NCBI GenBank assembly: GCA_029778515.1
Contig: JAKOQD010000056.1
Location: forward strand, 1 to 6,906
Direction: 5' to 3'
Source of the DNA: Actinomycetes bacterium
GTDB taxonomy: Bacteria > Actinomycetota > Actinomycetes > Propionibacteriales > Propionibacteriaceae
Length of the DNA stretch: 6,906 bases
Below are positions 1 through 6,082 of this stretch, in pieces; the first letter of the stretch is position 1; the number at the start of each line of letters is the position of its first letter. The notes under the pieces are model-generated. The model did no database searches, was not told the origin of the DNA, and saw only the letters and a program-made list of their open reading frames with translations. The position numbers were made by a program, and so were the translations under genes.

Positions 1-222
1 TCAGCCGATACGGCGGAAGGGCTCGTCCTCGTCGTCGGAGTAGCGATCGGCGAGGTCACCGTACTGGTCGTCCTCAACCTCGATGGCCAGCTCGGCGACC
101 GGGTCGTCGGACTCACCACCCCGCAACTCGCGCTCCAGCGACCCGAAGTCGGTGGAGTAGGAACGGTATTTCAGATCGCGAGCGACCTTGGTCTGCTTCG
201 CTTTTGCACGGCCGCGCCCCAT
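1..222 (-). CDS. DUF3073 family small protein (73 aa)
   Basis: Small conserved actinobacterial protein of unknown function. The N-terminus (MGRGRAKAKQTKVARDLKY) is the basic signature I associate with DUF3073. The first 20 residues are rich in Lys/Arg, while residues 38-70 are strongly acidic (ELAIEVEDD, YSDDEDE), so the molecule is charge-polarised and probably soluble. No signal peptide or membrane segment is visible. The stop codon is the first three bases of the window, so the gene is complete. The ATG at 222 is chosen because the family signature begins there. A run of five G (240-236 on the coding strand) could serve as ribosome binding site, but it lies 13 bases upstream, longer than ideal. 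It follows purM in the same direction after a 112-base gap that contains a candidate promoter. Position beside purM is familiar in actinobacteria, but no purine role follows from the sequence. Confidence 0.9.
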   Translation of the reverse strand: MGRGRAKAKQTKVARDLKYRSYSTDFGSLERELRGGESDDPVAELAIEVEDDQYGDLADRYSDDEDEPFRRIG

Positions 223-296
223 ATGGTCGGGTCAGCCCCCTCGCCTGTTCTCAGCGGTCGGAGCCGCTTCATGTTTCAAGTGTCGTCGTGAGGCCA

Positions 297-324
297 AGGG
301 TACCTAATCCGCGCACCCTGGCAA
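297..324 (-). promoter_or_regulatory. Candidate promoter for the DUF3073 gene
   Basis: On the minus strand TTGCCA (324-319) matches the TTGACA -35 consensus at five of six positions. After 16 bases comes TACCCT (302-297), a TANNNT-type -10. Transcription would start near 290 and leave a 5' leader of about 68 bases before the DUF3073 ATG. An imperfect inverted repeat, CCAAGGGT (294-301) and ACCCTGG (315-321) with one bulge, overlaps both elements. It could be an operator or a weak hairpin at the end of purM, but no T-run follows it. Seen in sequence; activity is inferred. Confidence 0.4.
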
Positions 325-334
325 AGACGGCGGC

Positions 335-1396
335 TCAGCCCGCGGCGTGAGCTCCGTGCAGGGTGACCCGGGCCGGCGCGTCCGGCTCGGCGACGGCCGC
401 GCCCATCACCCAGGAATTGATCCCGGCAGCGCTCGCCACCGCCTGTGCGGACGCCACCGAAGCCTCCGGCAGCACCAGCGCCATGCCGACGCCCATGTTC
501 AGGGTGGCCTCGATGTCGGGCTGCGAAATCCCGCCCACCGACTGCACCAGATCGAAGATCGCCGGCGGGGTCCAGGTGACCCGGTCGAGGTCGACGCCGA
601 TCCCGTCCGGCAGCACCCGGACCAGGTTGTTGGCCAGCCCGCCGCCGGTGATGTGGCTGATCGAATGCACCTCGGTGGCGCGGATGATGTCCAGCAGGTC
701 GCGCGCGTACACCCGGGTGGGCGTGAGTAACTCTTCGCCCAGCGTCCGGCCGAGTTCGGGCACAACCCGCTCCAGGCCCCACGAAGCGGACGCGAACACG
801 TGCCGCACCAGCGAATACCCGTTGGAGTGCAGCCCCGACGATGCCAGCGCCAGCACCACGTCCCCTGGCTGGACCCGGCTCGCGCCGAGGATCGAGTCGT
901 ACTCGACCACGCCGGTGGTAGCGCCGGCCACGTCGAAGTCCTCTGGAGACATCAAGCCGGGATGCTCGGCCGTCTCGCCACCCAGCAGTGCTGCTCCGGC
1001 GTCCTTGCAGGCAGCCGCGATGCCGCCGACGATCGCCGCGATCCGCTCGGGAAAGACCTTGCCGCAGGCGATGTAGTCGGTGACGAACAGCGGCTCGGCG
1101 CCGGTGACCACCAGGTCGTCCACGAGCATGCCGATCAGGTCGTAGCCGATCGTGTCGTAGACGCCCATCGCTCTCGCGATCGCGACCTTGGTGCCCACCC
1201 CGTCCGTGGACGTGGCCAGCACCGGACGCCGGTACGCGGCCAGCGCGGACGCGTCGAAGAAGCCGGCGAAACCACCCAGCCCGCCGAGCACCTCGGGACG
1301 GTGGGACGCCGCGACCGAGGCCTTCATCAGCTCGACGGCCCGGTCACCGGCCTCGATGTCGACGCCCGCGGCGGCGTACGCGCTCTGCTCAGCCAA
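335..1396 (-). CDS. purM: Phosphoribosylformylglycinamidine cyclo-ligase (AIR synthetase), PurM
   Basis: Cytoplasmic enzyme of step 5 of de novo purine synthesis: it uses ATP to cyclise FGAM to aminoimidazole ribonucleotide. Family motifs appear in order: DGVGTK (residues 65-70), MLVDDLVVTGAEPLF (90-104), LLGGETAEHPG (137-147), the DFDVAGATTGVVE stretch (153-165), SSGLHSNGYSLVR (186-198), LLTPTR (223-228), HITGGGLANNLVRVLPD (248-264) and NMGVGMALVL (300-309). The length, 353 aa, is normal for PurM. I start it at TTG 1396 (MAEQSAYAAAGVDIEAG) rather than at the ATG at 1456. The 20 extra residues of the longer form are unlike PurM and would overlap the purF 3' end by 68 bases. GGAG (1407-1404) lies 7 bases before the TTG. 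The TTG start overlaps the purF stop by 8 bases, which suggests co-transcription and translational coupling. No key residue appears to be missing. Confidence 0.96.
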   Translation of the reverse strand: MAEQSAYAAAGVDIEAGDRAVELMKASVAASHRPEVLGGLGGFAGFFDASALAAYRRPVLATSTDGVGTKVAIARAMGVYDTIGYDLIGMLVDDLVVTGAEPLFVTDYIACGKVFPERIAAIVGGIAAACKDAGAALLGGETAEHPGLMSPEDFDVAGATTGVVEYDSILGASRVQPGDVVLALASSGLHSNGYSLVRHVFASASWGLERVVPELGRTLGEELLTPTRVYARDLLDIIRATEVHSISHITGGGLANNLVRVLPDGIGVDLDRVTWTPPAIFDLVQSVGGISQPDIEATLNMGVGMALVLPEASVASAQAVASAAGINSWVMGAAVAEPDAPARVTLHGAHAAG

Positions 1397-2843
1397 ACTT
1401 CCGCTCCAATCCCATCTGGCGAGCCCGGACAGCCGGGATCGGCACTGGATAATCACCGTCGAAACAGGCCCGGCAAAGCCGCTTGCCGGCGATGCCGGTC
1501 GAAGCGGTGAGCCCTTCCAGGCTGATGTAGCCCAGCGAGTCTGCGCCCAGCGAGCGGCAGATCTCGTCGACCGTCAGCCCGGGGGCGATCAGCTCGGCGC
1601 GGGTGGCGAAGTCGATCCCGTAGAAGCACGGCCACTGCACCGGCGGGGACGAGATGCGCACGTGCACCTCGACTGCCCCAGCTTCGCGCAGCATCTTGAC
1701 CAGGGCGCGCTGGGTGTTGCCGCGGACGATCGAGTCGTCCACCACGACCAGCCGCTTGCCCTCGATCACGTCGCGGATCGGGTTCAGCTTCAGCCGGATG
1801 CCGAGCTGCCGGATGGTCTGGGACGGTTGGATGAACGTCCGGCCGACATAGGAGTTCTTCACCAGGCCCAGCCCGTACGGAATGCCGGACGCCTCCGCGT
1901 AGCCGATCGCGGACGGCGTCCCGGATTCGGGCGTGGGAATCACCAGGTCGGCGTCCACCGGGGCTTCCATGGCGAGCGTCCGACCGATCTCGACGCGGAC
2001 GGCGTGTACCCTGCGGCCAGAGATCAGGGTGTCCGGGCGAGCCAGGTAGACGTACTCGAACAGGCAGCCCTTGGGGTCGGCCGTGGCGAACCGCGAGCTG
2101 CTCAGGCCGGACTCGTCGATCGAGACCAGCTCGCCCGGCTCAACCTCGCGGATGAAGGTGGCGCCAATGATGTCCAGCGCTGCGGTCTCGGACGCGACCA
2201 CCCAGCCGCGCTCCAGGCGTCCGAGCACCAATGGGTGGATTCCCTGCGGATCGCGGGCTGCGAAGAGAGTGCGCTCGTTGCTGAAGACCAGGCAGAAGGC
2301 GCCTTCGAGCCGCGGCAGCACCTTCAGCGCGGCGGCTTTGAGGCCCTCGTCCGCGTAGACGGCCATCAGCGCGGTGACCAGCGCGGTGTCGGACGTGGAG
2401 TCCATACGGTCCTTGTGCGGCACGTCCGATTCTTCGACGGACGTGGCCAGCCAGGCTTCGAGCTCGTCGGTGTTGGTGAGGTTGCCGTTGTGCGCGAGGG
2501 CGAGCCCCCCGTCCGTGGTGCCCCGGAAGGTGGGTTGGGCGTTGCTCCAGGTGCTCGAACCGGTGGTCGAGTAGCGGCAATGCCCGACCGATACGAAGCC
2601 GATCAGGGACGAGAGGGTGGGCTCGTCGAAGACCTGCGAGACCAGGCCCATGTCCTTGAAGACCATGATCCGCTCGCCGTTACTGACCGCCATGCCCGCG
2701 GACTCCTGGCCGCGGTGCTGCAGCGCGTACAGCCCGAAGTAGGTGAGTTTGGCCACTTCCTCGCCCGGCGCCCAAACACCGAAGACGCCGCAGGCGTCCC
2801 TTGGACCCGGGTCGTCAGTCCAGTCGTCGCCCGGGCTCAGCAC
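1389..2843 (-). CDS. purF: Amidophosphoribosyltransferase (glutamine PRPP amidotransferase), PurF
   Basis: Cytoplasmic enzyme of the committed first step of purine synthesis: PRPP + glutamine to 5-phosphoribosylamine. The N-terminal Ntn glutaminase domain has the nucleophile Cys18 in RDACGVFG after a 17-residue propeptide, which in this family is removed autocatalytically. It also shows ALQHRGQESAGMAV (40-53), GHCRYSTTG (87-95) and LAHNGNLTN (116-124). The C-terminal phosphoribosyltransferase domain has the PRPP loop VVVDDSIVRGNT (366-377). Cys260 (GCLFEYVY), Cys406 (PCFYGID), Cys457 and Cys460 (LCRACF) match the four [4Fe-4S] ligands of the Bacillus subtilis-type enzyme, so a cluster is predicted. 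Length is 484 aa, normal for the family. The start is GTG 2843, immediately after a -10 box (TAGAGT, 7-base gap), so the mRNA may be leaderless. The DUF4870 gene ends 39 bases upstream, and purM overlaps the 3' end. Confidence 0.97.
   Translation of the reverse strand: MLSPGDDWTDDPGPRDACGVFGVWAPGEEVAKLTYFGLYALQHRGQESAGMAVSNGERIMVFKDMGLVSQVFDEPTLSSLIGFVSVGHCRYSTTGSSTWSNAQPTFRGTTDGGLALAHNGNLTNTDELEAWLATSVEESDVPHKDRMDSTSDTALVTALMAVYADEGLKAAALKVLPRLEGAFCLVFSNERTLFAARDPQGIHPLVLGRLERGWVVASETAALDIIGATFIREVEPGELVSIDESGLSSSRFATADPKGCLFEYVYLARPDTLISGRRVHAVRVEIGRTLAMEAPVDADLVIPTPESGTPSAIGYAEASGIPYGLGLVKNSYVGRTFIQPSQTIRQLGIRLKLNPIRDVIEGKRLVVVDDSIVRGNTQRALVKMLREAGAVEVHVRISSPPVQWPCFYGIDFATRAELIAPGLTVDEICRSLGADSLGYISLEGLTASTGIAGKRLCRACFDGDYPVPIPAVRARQMGLERKFG
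1404..1407 (-). promoter_or_regulatory. Ribosome binding site that decides the purM TTG start
   Basis: GGAG on the minus strand, 7 bases upstream of TTG 1396 and inside the last codons of purF. The spacing is near ideal, and the protein read from this TTG begins with the usual PurM N-terminus, so this supports the non-ATG start over the longer frame. Confidence 0.65.
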
Positions 2844-2850
2844 GGGCCAA

Positions 2851-2879
2851 ACTCTACCTTCGATCGGACGGGCTGCCCG
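2851..2879 (-). promoter_or_regulatory. Candidate leaderless promoter of purF
   Basis: On the minus strand TAGAGT (2856-2851) fits the TANNNT -10 pattern and is followed by seven bases (TTGGCCC) and then the GTG start codon, which places the predicted transcript start at or next to the first base of the gene. The hexamer 17 bases upstream (CGGGCA, 2879-2874) is a poor -35, matching three of six positions. No good Shine-Dalgarno sequence stands before the GTG, which fits a leaderless start. Confidence 0.5.
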
Positions 2880-2882
2880 ACC
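2866..2882. repeat. 17-base quasi-palindrome over the purF -35 position
   Basis: GGACGGGCTGCCCGACC: the core CGGGC-T-GCCCG (2869-2879) is a perfect inverted repeat around one central base. After a single A/A mismatch the outer GG and CC also pair. It lies between the DUF4870 stop codon and the purF -10 box, exactly over the expected -35. It could be a repressor or activator site for purF. A one-base loop makes an RNA hairpin less likely, and there is no T-run for a terminator. Confidence 0.4.
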
Positions 2883-3707
2883 TCACTTCACCAGGCGGAT
2901 GTTCAGCGGGTAGCGGTAGTCCTGGCCGTTGGCGGTCTGGACGCTAGCCACGATCCGGAAGACCAGCCACAGCAGCGGGAAGACGATGATCGTGACGAAA
3001 CCGACCACGACCAGCATCAGTAGCACGCTCGCGATCATCCCGATGACGTAGGTGATCTCGAAGTTCAGCGACTCGACCGCGTTCGCCCGTACCCGCGGGC
3101 TCTTCTGGCCCTGGATCAGCAGGATCAGCAGCGGGCCGAGGAAACCGAGGCCTACGAAGCTGGCCACCAGCGCCGACCAGTGCGCCGCTGTGGCCCAGGT
3201 CTGCTCCTCGCTCGGGTTCAGCGACGACTGCGGGTACTGCGGCTGGAGCCCGTAAGCCGGGTTCGGCGCATACGCCGAGTTCGGCGCATACGCCGAGTTC
3301 GGCTGCTGATTCGGCTGCGCGTACGGGGCTTGCTGGTACGTCGGCTGGGCGTAAGGCGCCTGCGGCGGAACTGGCTGGGCGTACGGCGGACTGTAGCTCG
3401 GCTGGTCCGGGAAGGTCGGCGCCACGTAGGCCGGTTCGTCGAACGTGGGTGGCTCCGGCAGCGACGGAGCCTCGGCATCGGGCAGGTCGAGACTGTGCTC
3501 GGCCGGGGCCTCCGGTGCGGCGGGCTCGGTGGCTTCCACTGCGTCCAGTTCGACCACCGCGGCAGCGCCCGGTTCGGTGTCGTCGAGCGTGAGCTTCGGC
3601 GCGAGCTGGCTGGAGATGAGCACGGGCTCGGTGGGGGTGACGTCCTCGATCACTTCAGCATCCTCGATCGGCTCAACGACGGTGGGTTCCTGATCATTTG
3701 CAGACAT
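2883..3707 (-). CDS. DUF4870 (Tic20-like) membrane protein with long repetitive N-terminal region
   Basis: Predicted membrane protein of unknown function, 274 aa. Residues 1-100 are acidic and rich in Pro/Glu/Ala. Residues 108-153 carry short repeats (PYAQP at 108, 118 and 128, then NSAYAP, NSAYAP, NPAYG). Residues 168-274 form the DUF4870 domain: EEQTWATAAHWSAL, a hydrophobic segment at about 180-199, the polar loop QGQKSPRVRANAVESLNFEI (about 200-218), and a long hydrophobic stretch at about 219-255 that can hold two helices. The end is NGQDYRYPLNIRLVK. The A-H-W and N-x-E-x-x-N-F-type motifs match this family as I know it. There is no signal peptide, so the disordered N-terminus probably stays cytoplasmic. 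The ATG at 3707 follows a TAGGCT box by six bases, suggesting a leaderless start. It precedes purF by 39 bases on the same strand, but no functional link to purines is evident. Confidence 0.88.
   Translation of the reverse strand: MSANDQEPTVVEPIEDAEVIEDVTPTEPVLISSQLAPKLTLDDTEPGAAAVVELDAVEATEPAAPEAPAEHSLDLPDAEAPSLPEPPTFDEPAYVAPTFPDQPSYSPPYAQPVPPQAPYAQPTYQQAPYAQPNQQPNSAYAPNSAYAPNPAYGLQPQYPQSSLNPSEEQTWATAAHWSALVASFVGLGFLGPLLILLIQGQKSPRVRANAVESLNFEITYVIGMIASVLLMLVVVGFVTIIVFPLLWLVFRIVASVQTANGQDYRYPLNIRLVK
3249..3386 (-). repeat. In-frame coding repeats in the DUF4870 gene
   Basis: Two repeat registers lie side by side. Three 10-residue units each start with PYAQP (30-base period, residues 108-137, roughly 3386-3297). 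They are followed by three 6-residue units NSAYAP, NSAYAP and NPAYG (18-base period). Two of the 18-base units (3261-3278 and 3279-3296) are identical at every base, which suggests recent duplication by slippage. Because 18 and 30 are multiples of three, copy changes keep the reading frame. Confidence 0.8.
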
Positions 3708-3713
3708 GCTTGC

Positions 3714-3719
3714 AGCCTA
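3714..3719 (-). promoter_or_regulatory. Candidate -10 box, leaderless start of the DUF4870 gene
   Basis: TAGGCT on the minus strand, followed by six bases (GCAAGC) and the ATG at 3707. This fits the TANNNT rule with transcription beginning at the A of the start codon. No clear -35 and no good Shine-Dalgarno sequence were found. Confidence 0.45.
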
Positions 3720-3730
3720 TTGCGGCGACC

Positions 3731-3761
3731 CGTCCGCGGCAGCACTCCCAGGGTGCGGACG
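3731..3761. repeat. Inverted repeat in the divergent promoter region
   Basis: CGTCCGC (3731-3737) and GCGGACG (3755-3761) are perfect 7-base inverted arms separated by 17 bases, lying between the two divergent -10 boxes at 3714-3719 and 3817-3822. They could be a regulator half-site pair or a hairpin. In DNA this rich in G and C, 7-base arms also arise by chance. Confidence 0.3.
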
Positions 3762-3816
3762 GGGTCGGACGGGTGGCGCCCCTGACCCGAACCTGGGAAG
3801 GCGGACGCCAGTCCCC

Positions 3817-3822
3817 TACTGT
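3817..3822 (+). promoter_or_regulatory. Candidate -10 box, leaderless start of the aldehyde dehydrogenase gene
   Basis: TACTGT followed by six bases (GACGGC) and then ATG 3829, so transcription would begin on the start codon. The only purine-rich stretch resembling a ribosome binding site (GGGAAGG, 3795-3801) is about 27 bases upstream, too far to serve. It lies where a -35 is expected, but TGGGAA matches only three of six consensus positions. Confidence 0.5.
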
Positions 3823-3828
3823 GACGGC

Positions 3829-5298
3829 ATGCAGTTCGAGGTCATCCGTCCGTTCGACGGCAGCGTGTACGGCACCATCCCGGCCACTCCGGCGGCGGAG
3901 GTACCGGCGGCCATCGCCAGGGCCCGCCAGGCCCAAGTGGCTTGGGCGGACGTTCCCCCGAGCGAGCGCGCCCAGGTGTTCACCCGGCTGGCCCGGCTGG
4001 TCTTTGCCGAGCGTGACCGGATCCTCGACGTCATCCAGGCCGAGACCGGCAAGTCCCGGCTGAGCGCTTTCGAAGAGGTGATGGACGCGGGTCGCGGCGT
4101 CAGGGTCTTTGCCAGCAGGTCGCCGCGGCTGCTGCGTCCGGTGCGCCGTGGCGGCGCGATCCCCCTACTCACCCGCACTTTCGAGCATCATCGTCCGGTC
4201 GGCGTCGTGGGCATCATCAACCCATGGAACTACCCGTTCAACCTGCCGGCCACCGATTCTGCGCAGGCTCTGCTCGCCGGCAACGCGGTGATCTTCAAGC
4301 CCGACTCGCAGACCCCGTTCACCGCGCTCCTGCTGGCCGAGTTGCTAGAGGCCGCCGGGCTGCCGGACGGACTGTTCCAGGTGCTGCCCGGCTCAGGTGC
4401 CGAGCTCGGACCGGCAATGGTGGCAGGCGTCGACCACCTGATGTTCACCGGCTCCACCAGCGTCGGACGCCAGCTCGCCGTCGCGTGCGCCGAGCGCCTG
4501 ATTGGCTTCTCGGGCGAACTAGGTGGCAAGAATCCCCTACTGGTACTCGCGGACGCGAACGTGCCGGCGGCCGTGGCGGGCACCGTCCGCGCAGCCTTCG
4601 CCAACACCGGCCAGGTCTGCGTGGGCATCGAGCGGGCCTATGTGGTCGGCGAGGTCTACGACGAGTTCGTGGCGCAGCTCGTCCGCAGCACCGTGGGACT
4701 GCGGCTGGGCGCCGGCTACGACTGGCAGACCGACGTCGGCTCGCTCGCCTCGGCCAAGCAGTTCGCCGCGGTGACCGCGCACGTCGAGGACGCGATCGCC
4801 AAGGGCGCGACCGTGCTGGCCGGCGGCCGCGCGCGGCCCGACCTCGGACCGCTCATGTACGAGCCGACCATCCTCACCGACGTCACCGAAGAGATGACGC
4901 TGTGCCGCGAGGAGACCTTCGGCCCGGTGCTGGCGCTCTACCGCGTCGAGTCCGAGGAAGCCGCCATCCGCGCGGCCAACGACACCCGCTACGGACTCAA
5001 CGCCAGCATCTGGTCGGCCCACGGCGAGGCGATCGCCGGGCGGATCAAGGCCGGCACCGTGAACATCAATGAGGGCTTCGCCGCCACCTGGGGCTCGCAC
5101 GCCGCGCCGATGGGCGGCATGGGCGAGTCGGGCATGGGCCGTCGGCACGGCAGTCATGGTCTGTTCAAGTACACCGAGCCGCAGACGGTCAGTCGACAGC
5201 GGCTGCACCCGATCGCGCCGCCGCAGAACGTGGGCAACGAGACCTACGCGAACGTGATGACCACTGCGATCCGGTTGCTCAACCGGCTTGGAGGCTGA
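3829..5298 (+). CDS. NADP-type succinate-semialdehyde dehydrogenase-like aldehyde dehydrogenase
   Basis: Aldehyde dehydrogenase superfamily enzyme of 489 aa, the usual length, cytoplasmic; it oxidises an aldehyde to a carboxylic acid. Visible motifs: NPWNYPFNL (131-139, catalytic Asn134), FKPDSQTP (156-163), FTGSTSVGRQ (206-215, Rossmann turn), GELGGKNP (229-236, general base Glu230), GQVCVGIER (261-269, nucleophile Cys264) and EETFGPV (361-367). Ser160 replaces the Glu that favours NAD in many relatives and matches the KPxS arrangement of NADP-using GabD, so NADP is the likelier cofactor. The overall pattern, with GQVC-IER and the C-terminal YTEPQTV, resembles actinobacterial GabD2-type enzymes; the true substrate is not proven. 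I start at ATG 3829 because MQFEVIRPFDG is a typical N-terminus and a -10 box stands just before it. The longer frame from 3706 would add 41 atypical residues. An SDR gene follows after one base. Confidence 0.93.
   Translation: MQFEVIRPFDGSVYGTIPATPAAEVPAAIARARQAQVAWADVPPSERAQVFTRLARLVFAERDRILDVIQAETGKSRLSAFEEVMDAGRGVRVFASRSPRLLRPVRRGGAIPLLTRTFEHHRPVGVVGIINPWNYPFNLPATDSAQALLAGNAVIFKPDSQTPFTALLLAELLEAAGLPDGLFQVLPGSGAELGPAMVAGVDHLMFTGSTSVGRQLAVACAERLIGFSGELGGKNPLLVLADANVPAAVAGTVRAAFANTGQVCVGIERAYVVGEVYDEFVAQLVRSTVGLRLGAGYDWQTDVGSLASAKQFAAVTAHVEDAIAKGATVLAGGRARPDLGPLMYEPTILTDVTEEMTLCREETFGPVLALYRVESEEAAIRAANDTRYGLNASIWSAHGEAIAGRIKAGTVNINEGFAATWGSHAAPMGGMGESGMGRRHGSHGLFKYTEPQTVSRQRLHPIAPPQNVGNETYANVMTTAIRLLNRLGG
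5290..5294 (+). promoter_or_regulatory. Ribosome binding site of the SDR gene
   Basis: GGAGG, five bases before ATG 5300 and lying inside the last two codons of the aldehyde dehydrogenase gene. It favours ATG 5300 over the in-frame TTG at 5288, which has no such site in place, and it indicates translation from a shared mRNA. Confidence 0.75.
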
Positions 5299-5299
5299 G

Positions 5300-6082
5300 A
5301 TGCAACTCGATGGAGCCCGGTTCCTGATCACCGGCGGCGGCAGTGGGCTGGGCCGCCAGCTGGCGCTGCAGGCTGCGGCTCGCGGCGCGCACGTCGAGGT
5401 GTGGGACCTGGACGCGGCCGCTGCCGCAGCCACCACCGAGATCACCGGCGGCACGTCCCAGCGCGTGGACGTCACGGACACCGCAGCGGTCGATGCCGCG
5501 GCCGCTGCCGCCGGCGCGATCGACGTGCTCGTGAACTGCGCGGGGATCGTCAGCGGCAAGTCGCTGCTGGACGCGTCCGAGGCTGCGATCCGCAGGACGT
5601 TCGAGGTGAACACCCTGGCCGGCTATTGGACCACGCGGGCATTTCTGCCCGGCATGCTCGACCGTGATCGCGGCACGATCGTGACGCTCGCCAGCGCCGC
5701 TGGGCTGGTCGGCGTGGCCCGGCAGACCGACTATTCGGCCAGCAAGTGGGCGGCGATCGGCTTCACCGAGTCGCTCCGCGCCGAACTGCGCGCGTCCGGG
5801 TCGCAGGTCAGCACGCTGGTAGTCGCGCCCTACTACATCGACACCGGCATGTTCGCAGGGGTGCGGACGCGGGTGCCGCTACTGCTGCCGATCCTGAAGG
5901 AAGCCAAAGTGGCCACCCAGATCCTGGACGCGATCGCGTCCGGACGGCAGCAGCTGGTGCTACCACCGCTGGCTCGGGTGGTGCCGGCCCTGCGAGTCCT
6001 GCCGGTACGGGCCTTCGACGTCGTGATGGACCTGTTCGGTATCAACCACACCATGGACCACTTCATCGGGCGCGGACGCTGA
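5300..6082 (+). CDS. Classical short-chain dehydrogenase/reductase, SDR16C-like
   Basis: NAD(P)-dependent oxidoreductase of 260 aa. The Rossmann motif TGGGSGLG lies at 11-18. Asp36 at the end of strand beta-2 (VEVWDLD) favours NAD(H). NCAG (79-82), Asn104 (VNTLA), Ser132 and YSASK (Tyr145, Lys149) complete the catalytic tetrad. The C-terminal half shows PYYIDTGMFAG (177-187), then VPLLLPIL (192-199), and ends FGINHTMDHFIGR. From memory this pattern is close to the SDR16C group (RDH10, 17beta-HSD11/13, RDHE2), whose members act on retinol, steroids or other lipophilic alcohols. There is no N-terminal membrane anchor here, so the protein is probably soluble. The start is ATG 5300 with a GGAGG site. 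It lies one base after the aldehyde dehydrogenase stop, so the two are almost certainly co-transcribed and could work in sequence (alcohol to aldehyde to acid). The substrate is unknown. Confidence 0.92.
   Translation: MQLDGARFLITGGGSGLGRQLALQAAARGAHVEVWDLDAAAAAATTEITGGTSQRVDVTDTAAVDAAAAAAGAIDVLVNCAGIVSGKSLLDASEAAIRRTFEVNTLAGYWTTRAFLPGMLDRDRGTIVTLASAAGLVGVARQTDYSASKWAAIGFTESLRAELRASGSQVSTLVVAPYYIDTGMFAGVRTRVPLLLPILKEAKVATQILDAIASGRQQLVLPPLARVVPALRVLPVRAFDVVMDLFGINHTMDHFIGRGR

Noticed and set aside
1188..3023. Open frame of 611 codons on the plus strand, antisense to purM and purF
   Set aside because: It mirrors the strongly biased codons of purF and purM, has no recognisable domain, and its composition (Arg/Gly/Asp/His-rich) is typical of an antisense shadow.
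2864..3773. Shared 9-mer TCGGACGGG upstream of purF (2864-2872) and in the divergent region (3765-3773)
   Set aside because: Only two copies of a G/C-rich 9-mer with different placement relative to the promoters; chance is a sufficient explanation.
3180..3785. Arg-rich plus-strand frame opposite the DUF4870 gene
   Set aside because: Its repetitive VRRIRR-like translation is only the complement of the Ala/Tyr/Pro repeats in the real gene.
3706..3828. Upstream extension of the aldehyde dehydrogenase from 3706
   Set aside because: The 41 added residues do not resemble the family, would overlap the DUF4870 start, and would contain the -10 box.
4537..5613. Open frame of 358 codons on the minus strand across the aldehyde dehydrogenase and SDR genes
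   Set aside because: Low-complexity Ala/Ser/Val/Arg translation, spans two well-supported genes, no domain or start signal.
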